Below are positions 41,841 through 50,409 of a stretch of DNA of 50,828 nucleotides, one piece after another (position 1 is the stretch's first letter; each line of letters opens with the position of its first letter). Under the pieces are notes generated by a model. That model saw only the letters and a program-made list of their open reading frames with translations, ran no database searches and was not told where the DNA came from. The position numbers and the translations under genes were made by a program. The DNA is from Candidatus Cloacimonadota bacterium (lineage in GTDB: Bacteria > Cloacimonadota > Cloacimonadia > Cloacimonadales > Cloacimonadaceae), in NCBI GenBank assembly GCA_023228125.1, contig JALOBT010000014.1, positions 4,138 through 54,965 of the forward strand. The letters run 5' to 3'.

Positions 41841-43727
41841 TTACAGACCTGCCCTGCAGAGCCGGAAGCCGATGTAGTAGCCGCTGCCGTACGGGTAGTT
41901 GCTGCCGTTCGGGTAGTAGTGATTCCGATACGCAACCCGGCAGTAAACGGCATCGTAATTCCAGAAACCGCCCCGTAACACACGGTACGACCCGCTATTG
42001 GGACCTGTCGGATTGTTGCTGGAACTGCTGCTATAATAACTACTGTCCCACCAATCCCAACACCATTCATGGAGATTACCACTCATGTCATAAAGACCAA
42101 GCGCATTGGGAGCTTTGCTGCCAACTAAATGAGTAGTACTGCCTGAGTTTGAAGAATACCAGCCCACAGCATTCAGATCATCGCTACCGCTATACAGGTA
42201 GTCCGGAGTGTTGGTAGCTCCTCGCGCTGCATATTCCCATTCTGCCTCGGTGGGTAAACGGTAGCCATTAGCAGCCCAATCGCAAATAGCTGCATTCCAG
42301 GTAGTATTGTTTGAAGTAGGTACAGTTCCCCAAGTAGTAGGATTGGTGGAACCGCTGATGCTATAAACAGGTGTCAAACCCTCACCAATGCTGCGCAGAT
42401 TGCAGTACTTGATCATTGAGTACCAACTAACATTATACGCTGGATAGTTATCCCCAACTCCATAATCATGAGACGGATTGGAGCCCATCACATCTGCATA
42501 CTCCGCTTGAGTCACTTCATATTTTCCCATATAAAATGAACTCAGAGTTACGCTGTGGGTAGGCAGTTCACTGCTAAATCCCCCGCCTCTGGTATCACCC
42601 ATGGTGAAGCTGCCGCCGGGGACATAGACGAAGCCTTCCGGCGTCGTTATAGTATAAAGAGCTGTAGCTGTTTCTGAAGCAGACCACTGTGCTTTATATG
42701 CCTTAGCTTTCAGGGTAGTAGTGCTTGCTACAGTAAGCGGAGTGCTATAGACAGGGGAGCTTTCATTGGGCTCGCTTCCATTTGTGGTGTAGCGGATAGT
42801 TGCGTCTGCAGTAGCACAGCTAATGCTAACAGTCTGCGAGCTTACATAAGTTCCAGCAACTGGTGTAAAAACCGGAATCGCCACAGGTGGATAGCTGTTA
42901 TCTTCGGCCAGGAGCCGGAAACGATACTGATCCCCTTCCAAGTCCAGGCTTTCTGCGCCTGCATCCCATATTAAATGTTTATCGCTACTGGAAGCTATGC
43001 CTGCTCCGATATCACCGCTGAGATTGAAAAGATCCGGGACGATAGCATAAGTAGCCCCGGCGTCTTCGGAGACCAGTAAGGAGATCGTGCTGATATCTTG
43101 ATTTCCATCGAAGAGATCATAATATATATCCACATAGCCGCTGCCATCCAGGTGCTGAGCGATCTGAACATTATAGATCACCGGTGCCTGGGGCGGGAAG
43201 TCCTGCCGGATGAGGGCAAAGCTATCCCAATGAGCGTATTTACTGGTGCCGTTGTGTTTGGTGGAAACCTTTAGCATTACCTGTCTTTCAAGGTCGGGGA
43301 TTTCGATAGCAACTTCAGTCCAGGCCTGGGTATCGGGAAGTAGCTCGGTCCACTCGCTCCAGCTCAGCCCATCATCATAAGAGAGGCTATAGCGGCAGAA
43401 ATCCGTGGCGGGGTCCAAAAGCCGGCTATAGTAATAAAAATTGATGCTATAGACATAGCCCAGGGGCAGCTCTTGATTGGCATATTCAATGCTGCCTTCA
43501 TCAGTTCCCATCAGCCAGCTAACCCAGTACTGCTCTCCGCTTTGAGCATCGGTGCCGCCAAATTCAGCGTCCATGATGCCCCAATAGCCGGAGCCCGGCG
43601 TATTTGCCGTATAGTCCCATGTGTCTGAGCCATCTTCTTCAAAGCCTTGATAGGCGATAGTTTCAGCAAAAAGCAAGGTGCTGAAAGCAAGCATAAGGAC
43701 TGCGAATAAAAGTGTTAGCCTGTTCAT
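41841..43727 (-). CDS. Secreted protein with FGE/SUMF1 (C-type-lectin-like) domain and DGR-like variable C-terminus
   Basis: The ATG at 43727 is chosen: AGGGAGG ribosome site 7 nt upstream and signal peptide MNRLTLLFAVLMLAFSTLLF. The 628-residue product has an N-terminal MAM/jelly-roll-like part (about 20-165), a linker domain (about 170-275), a chitobiase-type beta domain (about 280-360, TIRYTTNGSEPN) and the FGE-sulfatase/SUMF1 fold (about 365-628: VYVPGGSFTMGDT, YEVTQAEYADVMG, YRLPTEAEWEYAARG, GLYDMSGNLHEWCWD, RVLRGGFWN, GFRLCR). The catalytic cysteine pair of true FGE is not evident, so it is likely a binding domain. It overlaps the upstream frameshifted gene as ATGA. See finding on 41871-41966. 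Confidence 0.88.
   Translation of the reverse strand: MNRLTLLFAVLMLAFSTLLFAETIAYQGFEEDGSDTWDYTANTPGSGYWGIMDAEFGGTDAQSGEQYWVSWLMGTDEGSIEYANQELPLGYVYSINFYYYSRLLDPATDFCRYSLSYDDGLSWSEWTELLPDTQAWTEVAIEIPDLERQVMLKVSTKHNGTSKYAHWDSFALIRQDFPPQAPVIYNVQIAQHLDGSGYVDIYYDLFDGNQDISTISLLVSEDAGATYAIVPDLFNLSGDIGAGIASSSDKHLIWDAGAESLDLEGDQYRFRLLAEDNSYPPVAIPVFTPVAGTYVSSQTVSISCATADATIRYTTNGSEPNESSPVYSTPLTVASTTTLKAKAYKAQWSASETATALYTITTPEGFVYVPGGSFTMGDTRGGGFSSELPTHSVTLSSFYMGKYEVTQAEYADVMGSNPSHDYGVGDNYPAYNVSWYSMIKYCNLRSIGEGLTPVYSISGSTNPTTWGTVPTSNNTTWNAAICDWAANGYRLPTEAEWEYAARGATNTPDYLYSGSDDLNAVGWYSSNSGSTTHLVGSKAPNALGLYDMSGNLHEWCWDWWDSSYYSSSSSNNPTGPNSGSYRVLRGGFWNYDAVYCRVAYRNHYYPNGSNYPYGSGYYIGFRLCRAGL
41871..41966 (-). 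other. Candidate DGR variable region (VR) in the FGE domain
   Basis: The last coding part before GFRLCR contains 23 codons that could come from AAC/AAT by change of the A positions (TAC, TAT, GAT, CAC, AGC, GGC, ATC, TTC, GTT, AAC, AAT). All end in C or T. Between them are fixed TGG, TGC, CGG, GCG and CCG codons that are rarer elsewhere in this gene. No template repeat or reverse transcriptase is seen in the window. Confidence 0.5.
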
Positions 43728-44502
43728 TTCTGGCCTCCCTGTCTCATAGTTTGCAGCGCATCCTGCCATAATATAGCTTTGTCCCCACGCCTTTGCAGCA
43801 GGTTTTCCAGCGCGGCACTTTCCTCACGACTGTAGTATTTATAGGCCAGAACCTTGTAAAACATCTGATCGCGAAACTCAACTACGTTTGGATGGGTAAA
43901 ATTCGTGGTGAAGCTTCTGCCCAGAAAATAGTATAAGCGATCATCTTCGTAGGGGGTTTCGTTGTAAAGCACGATGTAGCCGTCCGGGGTGATGGGGGTA
44001 TTGTAAGGATACATGGTCTGGGTAACGGCATCCCAACTGATCACTGCATCCTGATTGCTGGAAGTATCCACGCTCACTCCGCTGGGCTCTGCCGGTGGCA
44101 CGTAGGTGATGGAAAAGTTTGGGGCACTGCTATGCTCTGCCTGATTGCCAAAGCTGTCCCAGGCTCCTACGCGGACCCGGGCATTGTAGCTTTGCACAGA
44201 GGGCAATTCCCAGGCGTAGCTGCCGCTATTGCAATTGCCTCGGCCAGGCTAATGTAATCAGCACCGCCATTTAAGCTATAGTCCAGATATAGGCTATTAG
44301 TATCCAGATTGGGGTCGCTTGCCGTCCAGGTGATATCTTGGGTATCGCCTATATACCAGGCTTCCCCGCCAGCAGGTGAGATGAGCTGTAGCTGTGGGGA
44401 CACGGTGTCCAGCGAGACCAATTCGCTATCCGTGTAGCTGCCAAGCGCAAAGATGCTGCTTGCAAAGATGAAAAGTAAGCAGCCTAAGAGTAACTGTTTC
44501 AT
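43724..44502 (-). pseudogene. Secreted Ig-like protein gene broken by a frameshift
   Basis: The 5' frame starts at 44502 (GGAGG ribosome site; signal peptide MKQLLLGCLLFIFASSIFA) with an Ig-like stretch (LQLISPAGGEAWYIGDTQ). It runs in one frame to about 44220. The sensible continuation, ELPSVQSYNARVRVGAWDSFGNQ, is in another frame. Inserting one A at the GCAAT near 44233 restores SLAEAIANSGSYAWELPSV, a smooth sequence. So one base has been lost, giving about 260 residues in two frames. The end overlaps the start of the FGE gene (ATGA), so the frameshift could also affect coupled translation. It may be a sequencing error. Confidence 0.7.
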
Positions 44503-44953
44503 GTTTTCCTCCATATTTCAGAACTGCCTTCTGAAAGCTTGAGGCAATTCCAAGTCATAATTTCACGGCTATTTGAGAACATTTCAAGTTCTCGCTTCTT
44601 GCAATGTATCTAAGTTCATAATGAACTTTTACAAGGTTTTCCAGCTTAGCTTTTTCAGTCAAGCTCTTTATTTTTCCAGTGCGAGGGCGGAAGGTCCAGA
44701 TGTATCGCAAGATCGAGGTAATGCTATCAAGCCAGTCCTTCAATAAACCATAGACTCTATGAGCCATCACCCAATAAGACAGGATGATCATGTGAATCTA
44801 CCAGAGATCGAGTCCCTGGCTCTTGCCACCCCTGATAGTCTGACTTGCTTCTAACGGGTCTTCGACTCGAGTTGACTCAAGTGCTCGAGTCAACTCGAGT
44901 TCAAAGCCCGCTAATATCAGGTGCATCCCACAAGGGTGGGATAAGCTGTTTCC
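44503..44953. other. 451-bp gene-poor region
   Basis: It lies between the frameshifted Ig-like gene and the beta-helix gene. The only firm structure is the bipartite hairpin element (44864-44942). A 78-codon minus-strand frame (44555-44791) has no recognisable motif and no good ribosome site. Confidence 0.55.
44864..44942. repeat. Bipartite hairpin element downstream of a minus-strand gene, copy 2
   Basis: GACTCGAGTTGACTC pairs with GAGTCAACTCGAGT(T) across an 8-nt loop (44864-44901), then 23 nt, then ATCCCAC-AAGG-GTGGGAT (44925-44942), 11 nt from the stop codon at 44954. It matches 26630-26712 in both order and spacing although the small hairpin has a different sequence. Confidence 0.72.
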
Positions 44954-46738
44954 TTATTTCAAGACCATCTTACGGGTATCATCAAATCCCGGGGTTTTGA
45001 TCCGGTAGAGATAGATGCCCTTGGCTACGGGGCTGCCAGATGCGTCCCTTCCGTCGAAGTCTATCCAGTGAATTCCGCGGCTTTGTTGCTGGTTCATCAG
45101 GGTTCGCAGCAGTTGTCCTTTCAGATTGTAAATGCCAATCCACACCGGGCTGACCTTGGCGAGGCTGTAGGCAATGGAGGTGGAAGGATGGAAGGGATTG
45201 GGGTAATTGCCCAGCAAGGCATTTGTGAGCTGGGGACTGGTGGGGTCGTCACAATCCACTGCATCCAGGATAAAATTCAGGGTAGTGACAAGGCCGGGCT
45301 CCACCACCACGTCATTTTGTGATTCGGCAGTATAGCCCTCATGGGAGCAGCTCACATCATAGCTGCCAGCCGGCAGGGTGAAGCTGAAAAAACCGGTGGC
45401 ATCAGTAGAGACGCTGATCTCGCCGATCGTGAGCAGAGCTCCTGCCAGAGCTTGACCCTCGCCATCGCTTACCAGTCCTTCGATAGAGCCATCCAAAATG
45501 GGAGGCTGCCATTCGAAACAGCCAATGTCGATTCTGGCAATTCCATCATTATCGCCATCTACGATCCGGGGCATTCCCTCCAGATCAAGATCGGGGAGCT
45601 CAAGACCTGCAGTGTCCGGGCTGCCGGCATCTATGCACAGAGAACTTGCACTCAAGCTCAGATCGCCAACCAAAGGATCACTAAAGCCGGGATCACCGTA
45701 GATATTGGTGGCGTCTCCTTCCTGAGACTGAGTGGAGCAGTAAGACAGCTCATAGGATGTGGAATTCACCTGCAGGGGAGAGACCTGGTTTTGCCAGAAT
45801 ATGCAATTTGTGAGCAGAGCCGGGGAGGCAAGGCTATTGAACCAAGCCGCGGCACCTCCCTGGGAAGAATAGTTATCGTAAAATGTGCAGTTTGTGATGG
45901 TGGCGGTGCCATAGATGGCACCTATTCCGGCTCCCAGACCTGTGTCGGTAGCATTGCTGGCAAATAGGGAGTTCTTCACCTTCAATGGGCTTTCGAAGCT
46001 ATAAATTCCGGTAACAGCACCCGCGAAGTTGTCCACAAATCTGCAGGAATTAATCTCGGCGGTAGTGCAAGAAAAGAGATAGACCCCAGCCGCGAAGGTC
46101 AGGGCCGTGTTCATGATAAACTGACAACCATCCAGCTCCAGGCGGCCCTCTTTTACGAAAACTCCTCCAAAAAAGCCACTTTCACAGTCTTTCACAGTGC
46201 AATTCACCATTTTGATACTGCTGTTGTTCTTGGCATAAATGGCACTGCCATCCTGCGCCGATCGGCAGCGATTGAAGCTGCAATCATAGAAGCTGAGCAG
46301 ACCGGCATTATCAGCCCAGATTGCGCCGCCAAAATTGAGGGGATCCTGTCCACCGCTGCCCCAGATTGCGCGGCCATACAGAAATTCGGTGCCGTTGAAG
46401 ACGGAAGGAGGATTGATACCGGTGCCTGTGTTGCTTAATCTGATTGAAGACCAGCCATTCAGGGTATCCTGGGCTGTGAACACTACCGGTGATCCTGCCA
46501 GGCCGTTGGTAGTGATAGAACCAGCTACATTCAAAGAGAAGGCTCCCAGGAAGATTACCTCCACTCCAGGGCCCACCGTCAAAGACGTGCCTTCGGCAAT
46601 ATTGATGTTGCCAGTAATATGATAGGGAGAATCGGCCTGATTCCAGTTTCCCTGAATGGGGCCGGCCGGAATCACTGTCTGCGCATTGGCAGAAATCGCC
46701 AGCAGCAGCAATGCGATTAGTAATGCTAAATTTCTCAT
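44954..46738 (-). CDS. Secreted parallel beta-helix protein with regulatory-like beta domain and FlgD-like C-terminal domain
   Basis: A 594-residue exported protein. The ATG at 46738 is used: GCGAGG ribosome site and signal peptide MRNLALLIALLLLAISANA. Residues about 25-400 are a right-handed beta-helix of the polymorphic-outer-membrane/choice-of-anchor type, with repeated NCTVKDC- and NSLFASN-like turns and late DIGCFEW. A carboxypeptidase-regulatory-like domain (about 405-490; DGEGQALAGALLTIGE) follows. The last 85 residues form a FlgD-like domain (GNYPNPFHPSTSIAYSL, YNLKGQLLRTL, GRDASGSPVAKGIYLYR), the presumed secretion signal in this group. Likely a surface or carbohydrate-binding protein. 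Confidence 0.88.
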   Translation of the reverse strand: MRNLALLIALLLLAISANAQTVIPAGPIQGNWNQADSPYHITGNINIAEGTSLTVGPGVEVIFLGAFSLNVAGSITTNGLAGSPVVFTAQDTLNGWSSIRLSNTGTGINPPSVFNGTEFLYGRAIWGSGGQDPLNFGGAIWADNAGLLSFYDCSFNRCRSAQDGSAIYAKNNSSIKMVNCTVKDCESGFFGGVFVKEGRLELDGCQFIMNTALTFAAGVYLFSCTTAEINSCRFVDNFAGAVTGIYSFESPLKVKNSLFASNATDTGLGAGIGAIYGTATITNCTFYDNYSSQGGAAAWFNSLASPALLTNCIFWQNQVSPLQVNSTSYELSYCSTQSQEGDATNIYGDPGFSDPLVGDLSLSASSLCIDAGSPDTAGLELPDLDLEGMPRIVDGDNDGIARIDIGCFEWQPPILDGSIEGLVSDGEGQALAGALLTIGEISVSTDATGFFSFTLPAGSYDVSCSHEGYTAESQNDVVVEPGLVTTLNFILDAVDCDDPTSPQLTNALLGNYPNPFHPSTSIAYSLAKVSPVWIGIYNLKGQLLRTLMNQQQSRGIHWIDFDGRDASGSPVAKGIYLYRIKTPGFDDTRKMVLK

Positions 46739-46943
46739 CTTGTACCTCGCTATTAATTTGTGTTGCACCTGAGCCCATCCCAAACCAGCGGGAAATCCGC
46801 CGGGTAATTCAGTATGAACCTTGCTGGAGGCCCAAAGTGCATAAGTTTTATGTGATCTATGAATATTTCATTACCATGCACTGCCGGTAAGGCCGTGAGC
46901 TGGTCTGTTGTGTCGCTATGGTTTAGCATATTAGCTCTTCTCC

Positions 46944-47552
46944 TCAGCTCGCCTGTGCGCCTTTCATGAAGAGCTCCACCAGCCTGGTGGAATAATCCGG
47001 CATCTTGTCGCCTTCCTCCTGCTCTGCCACTATCGCAAATATCTCTTTGATATAGGCTGAAATCACCAGAGGATAGATATCCATGTATTCGGGACGGATT
47101 TCCTGGTGCTGAAGAGCTGTCTGCAGCAGGTCCAGGACATACTCGTTCACTATGGCAATCAGGGGTGGCTGGCCTGAGGCATCATCCTGGCTGAGCTTGA
47201 AAGTCAAGGAATGGTGAGTAACCGCCCGATGCTTTTCCAGAAATTTGAACAGGGTCTGGAAAAGATGGCGCAACCTGCTGGAGATCTGCATACCCTCAGT
47301 ATCTGCTTGGGATTGGCGGATATAGGCTTCCGCTGCAGAGCGACGTTTCTGGGTGATCGTATCCATCAGCTCCTGGCGGCTGGTGAAATAATTGTACAAG
47401 GTTCCTATGGCGACTCCCGCTTCTGCGGCGATGTCTTCCATCCGAATATCGGTCTTGGTCTTGAGGATAACGGCCGCGGCGGCCTCCAGGATGGCCTCGC
47501 GGGTTGATTCCTTGAGCCTGGTTCTGAGCTGATTTTTAGAAGTCTTATTCAT
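46944..47552 (-). CDS. TetR-family transcriptional regulator
   Basis: A 202-residue repressor-type protein. The N-terminal HTH is REAILEAAAAVILKTKTDI, DIAAEAGVAIGTLYNYFTSR (about residues 15-65), a standard TetR pattern. The C-terminal ligand domain is not recognisable. It stands alone with a repeat-rich gap upstream, so its target cannot be named from context. It may control itself or the downstream secreted protein. Confidence 0.9.
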   Translation of the reverse strand: MNKTSKNQLRTRLKESTREAILEAAAAVILKTKTDIRMEDIAAEAGVAIGTLYNYFTSRQELMDTITQKRRSAAEAYIRQSQADTEGMQISSRLRHLFQTLFKFLEKHRAVTHHSLTFKLSQDDASGQPPLIAIVNEYVLDLLQTALQHQEIRPEYMDIYPLVISAYIKEIFAIVAEQEEGDKMPDYSTRLVELFMKGAQAS

Positions 47553-47946
47553 AAAGTGAATCTATATTCAAGTTGTGAATTCTGTCAAGGAGAATCTTCA
47601 TATTCGCGAAGAAAGTGTGTAGGGGGGAGAAGGATAGAGGTTTTGGCGTTTTAACGTTTTAGGGTTTTAGCGTAGTGGCAGGGGGATTTTGGGTTTTTCT
47701 TGCTGCGTTGCCAAATCGGGGTGGTTCCTGGAATGTGAGATTGAGCTGCGGTGTGCCCGGCCTTAAAAGACCGGGAAAGAGTCTTGCGGCGGGCAATAGC
47801 TTGTGGCGCAGCGGTTAAAACCGCTGCCTGGAGTCTTTTAAGGAGTGTGGTTTGGGCGTTAGGCCCAACGCCCCTACTTGATGTGGAAAGTTCTTTCGCA
47901 GGAACAGGCGTCCTGCGCTACGTTAAAACGATAAAACGATAAAACC
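47553..47946. other. 394-bp repeat-rich gap between TetR and glycosyltransferase genes
   Basis: It contains structured repeat copy B (47747-47846), then GGGCGTT-AGGCCC-AACGCCC (47854-47873) and GCAGGA-ACAGGCG-TCCTGC (about 47898-47916). TTTTA(A/G)CG-rich bases (about 47641-47673) and AAAACG-rich bases (about 47922-47955) flank it in inverted orientation. No gene is supported. Confidence 0.65.
47747..47846. repeat. Structured two-stem repeat, copy B
   Basis: Stem 1 is CCCGG pairing with CCGGG (plus CTT/AAG inside, one mismatch). AAAGAGTCTTG follows. Stem 2 is GCAGCGGTT pairing with AACCGCTGC. The end is GCCTGGAGTCTTTTAAGGAG. Copy A at 20030-20122 has the same plan with other paired bases. Confidence 0.75.
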
Positions 47947-49218
47947 TTAAAACGGGAGGGCTTCCAGTCTGCGGTAGAGCTCGTTTACCTGCTGTTTGCG
48001 TTCATATTTGGCCAGGGCGGGAGACAGGGTGAGCTCTTTGTCTCTATCCTCTATCAGCTTAGTCAGGCAGAGCTTGATCGCAGAGACGGATTCCATGGGG
48101 CAGATGCTGTCTATTCCGCATTCCCGGAGCAGAGCCGCGGCTTCTCCATGTTGGGGAACCAGGGCCAGAATCGGACGGCTAAGGCGCAGGTATTCAAAGA
48201 CTTTGGAGGTGAGGGTGCCTTTTGGGGAACTGCTGTTTATGATCAGGATGAGGGCGTCGGCTTCCTGCATTTTGAGCAGGGCATCCTGGTGGCTGAGCTC
48301 CGGCATGATGCTGATTTTATCCTTGATGGGGCTGCTCTGTATCTCCTGATAGACTTCGCGGTTAAAATTGCCATAGAGCTGCACGCGCAGGTTTTGGGGG
48401 ACGAGCCTCTGGGCCTCCAATTCCGCGATGGCTTGATAGAGGTATTTCAGGCTGCGGCGGGCATAGATATTGCCAAAGTAGCTCAGGGTATAGAAATCGC
48501 TGGAAGGGTGAGCCACGGGAAGGGCACTGTAATCCTGTTCATCATGGCCGTTGTAAAGCAGGAAAGTGCGCTGAGGAAGAGAGGCATCAAAGCTCTGGGC
48601 AAGGGCATCGGCAATGCCTTGTGTGGCAGATACTACCAGGTTTGCGCGGCGCAGGATTCTCTGTTCCCAGGAGCGGGAAAGCTGACGGTTCAGGCTATTT
48701 CCCATGAGGTCATAATCCGAGAGCAGAGTCCAATAATCCCGATAATCCACCACCAGGGCTTTATCAAATTCCTGAGCCAATTTATAGGCAGCGATAGCGG
48801 AAGAAAAGGGGCCGCAGGACACGAAGATGATATCTATCTCGCTCTCGCGCAGGATCTTTCTGCCGCGGGAAAGCAGATGCGGCAGCCAGCCGATCTTTTC
48901 ATCGATGGGACACAATCTGCGGATCAATAGTTTGAGGCGTTCTGGGCTGTTTTTATAGACGCTTTGTGAGGCGGCTTTATTCTTGCCAAAAACCTTGCGC
49001 AAGAGAGCCATAGGGTCCCAGGAAGGGGTGCGGATCAGCTCTTCTTGCCGGCAGAGCTCCTCTAAATCTGGATCAGAATAAGCGTATTCAATCTCATCCA
49101 CCGTGAGCACGGTAATCTGAGCTCCAGCTTCGCTTAAATAGCGCACGGTTTTGAGGTTGCGCAGGACGGCTGGACCTCCCAAAGGGGGATAAAAGTAGCT
49201 GATGTAGAGTATCTTCAT
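47947..49218 (-). CDS. Glycosyltransferase, GT4-like (group 1)
   Basis: A 423-residue cytoplasmic sugar transferase with two Rossmann-like halves. It starts MKILYISYFYPPLGGPAVLR, the typical N-terminal strand and Gly-rich loop of GT-B enzymes. Mid motifs are YFGNIYARRSLKYL and LYGNFNREVY, and a C-terminal LLKMQEADALILI...SSPKGTLTSKVFEYLRLSRPILAL segment, the donor-binding EX7E-like region. It overlaps the next upstream gene by 4 nt (ATGA), so the two act together, probably in surface polysaccharide synthesis. Sugar specificity is unknown. Confidence 0.9.
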   Translation of the reverse strand: MKILYISYFYPPLGGPAVLRNLKTVRYLSEAGAQITVLTVDEIEYAYSDPDLEELCRQEELIRTPSWDPMALLRKVFGKNKAASQSVYKNSPERLKLLIRRLCPIDEKIGWLPHLLSRGRKILRESEIDIIFVSCGPFSSAIAAYKLAQEFDKALVVDYRDYWTLLSDYDLMGNSLNRQLSRSWEQRILRRANLVVSATQGIADALAQSFDASLPQRTFLLYNGHDEQDYSALPVAHPSSDFYTLSYFGNIYARRSLKYLYQAIAELEAQRLVPQNLRVQLYGNFNREVYQEIQSSPIKDKISIMPELSHQDALLKMQEADALILIINSSSPKGTLTSKVFEYLRLSRPILALVPQHGEAAALLRECGIDSICPMESVSAIKLCLTKLIEDRDKELTLSPALAKYERKQQVNELYRRLEALPF

Positions 49219-50345
49219 GTGATGTGTTTGATTAGTGCAAAGAGTTTGGGTTCCAGGGTTTCCCAGTTGAAGCGGGACTCCGAGATATCCAGGCAGCGCT
49301 GGCGCATCGCATCATATTCGCTCTGCGGCATTTTGAGGAGTTTGGCGATATTTGAGGCGATATTGCGGGATTGGTAGGAGCCGAGTTTGCCCAGATCGTT
49401 GTACTCGATCAGGCTCTTCATGAGCGGGGTCTTGATGCTGATCACAGGCAGGCCAGCGGCCATATATTCCAATACTTTGAGGGGAGTGGCCAGGCGCATG
49501 CGTTTGTTTTTGGGATTGAAGAGCCAGAGCCCAAAACGGGAGCATTTCAGCAGCAGCCCGATCTTTTCCGGGGGAATCCACTCTTGATAATAGATCACGG
49601 CATTAAGATTGAAGGTATTGATGCCGTCGTTGAATTCATCCTGAATGGCGGGATCATGGAACTTGCCGATAATCAGGATTTTGAGGCGGGGAAAAACGTT
49701 TTTGAGCAGGGTGGCGCACTTCAGAATCTTGAAGATTCCGCGATCCCGGGTGAGGCCTCCGGTATAGATCAGATCAAAACGCATCGTGCTCAATTGTTTT
49801 AAGCCGGCAGGGATCACAGGGTCGGAATCCCAGACGTGTTTCACCGGATAATTTGGCAGCACCAAGAGGTTTTTGGCCTTGGGGTTGCGGGGAAAAAGCT
49901 GATTTAGGATTTCCTGATTTACCGCGATCACAGCATGGGCACGTGAGGCCAAAAAGCGCATGAGAGCCAGATAAAAGTGTTTCACAAAAGGCCGAAAGAG
50001 GAAGCTGTAACGCTCTGCATGAGCATCGGCAAAGAATTCGTGCACATCCCAGATCAGCTTGCAGCCCAAGCTCCTTTTGAGCCAGATTCCGGCCAGCATG
50101 GTGAGAGGCTCCACACAGATTACCAAGTCCGGTTTTTTGGACTTTGCCCGGGTGTAAAGTTGCGGCAAGGCCTTCACGGGGGAAGTGGCATCCACCACCG
50201 ATTGATAGGGATTTGCACCGCGATTGACCAGGCCGTTTGTGGAAACCATATACACCTCTCCCAAGCTCGTGAGACTCTGCCCCAGCTTGTGGTATAGACG
50301 GACGTCATTAGTGGAATGTGAGTTTGATAAAATGCAAATCTTCAT
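49215..50345 (-). CDS. Glycosyltransferase, GT4 family
   Basis: A 376-residue GT-B transferase. The N-terminus is MKICILSNSHSTNDVRLYHK, with a WDVHEFFAD motif, the linker YTGGLTRDRGIFKIL, a ILIIGKFHDP strand and the nucleotide-sugar region ATPLKVLEYMAAGLPVI (candidate Glu in LEYM). It leads the pair with the 47947-49218 gene. Upstream lies an AT-rich gap and then the heptamer array at 50410-50549. Confidence 0.92.
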   Translation of the reverse strand: MKICILSNSHSTNDVRLYHKLGQSLTSLGEVYMVSTNGLVNRGANPYQSVVDATSPVKALPQLYTRAKSKKPDLVICVEPLTMLAGIWLKRSLGCKLIWDVHEFFADAHAERYSFLFRPFVKHFYLALMRFLASRAHAVIAVNQEILNQLFPRNPKAKNLLVLPNYPVKHVWDSDPVIPAGLKQLSTMRFDLIYTGGLTRDRGIFKILKCATLLKNVFPRLKILIIGKFHDPAIQDEFNDGINTFNLNAVIYYQEWIPPEKIGLLLKCSRFGLWLFNPKNKRMRLATPLKVLEYMAAGLPVISIKTPLMKSLIEYNDLGKLGSYQSRNIASNIAKLLKMPQSEYDAMRQRCLDISESRFNWETLEPKLFALIKHIT

Positions 50346-50409
50346 ATCGCTCTATCTCTTTTTGCCACATTGTCGATTAAATGATTTTGTGTCAAGTGCA
50401 ATCTTGATA

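Noticed and set aside
41293..41877. 194-codon plus-strand frame across the REP array
   Set aside because: Its repeated peptide (KEPFMVLKIS and so on) is simply translation of the REP units.
41841..43727. True formylglycine-generating enzyme (sulfatase activation)
   Set aside because: The domain is secreted and the copper-binding cysteine pair is not evident; no sulfatase gene is nearby.
44555..44791. 78-codon minus-strand gene
   Set aside because: No ribosome site, no motif and no clear neighbour relation; could be a decayed fragment but not supported.
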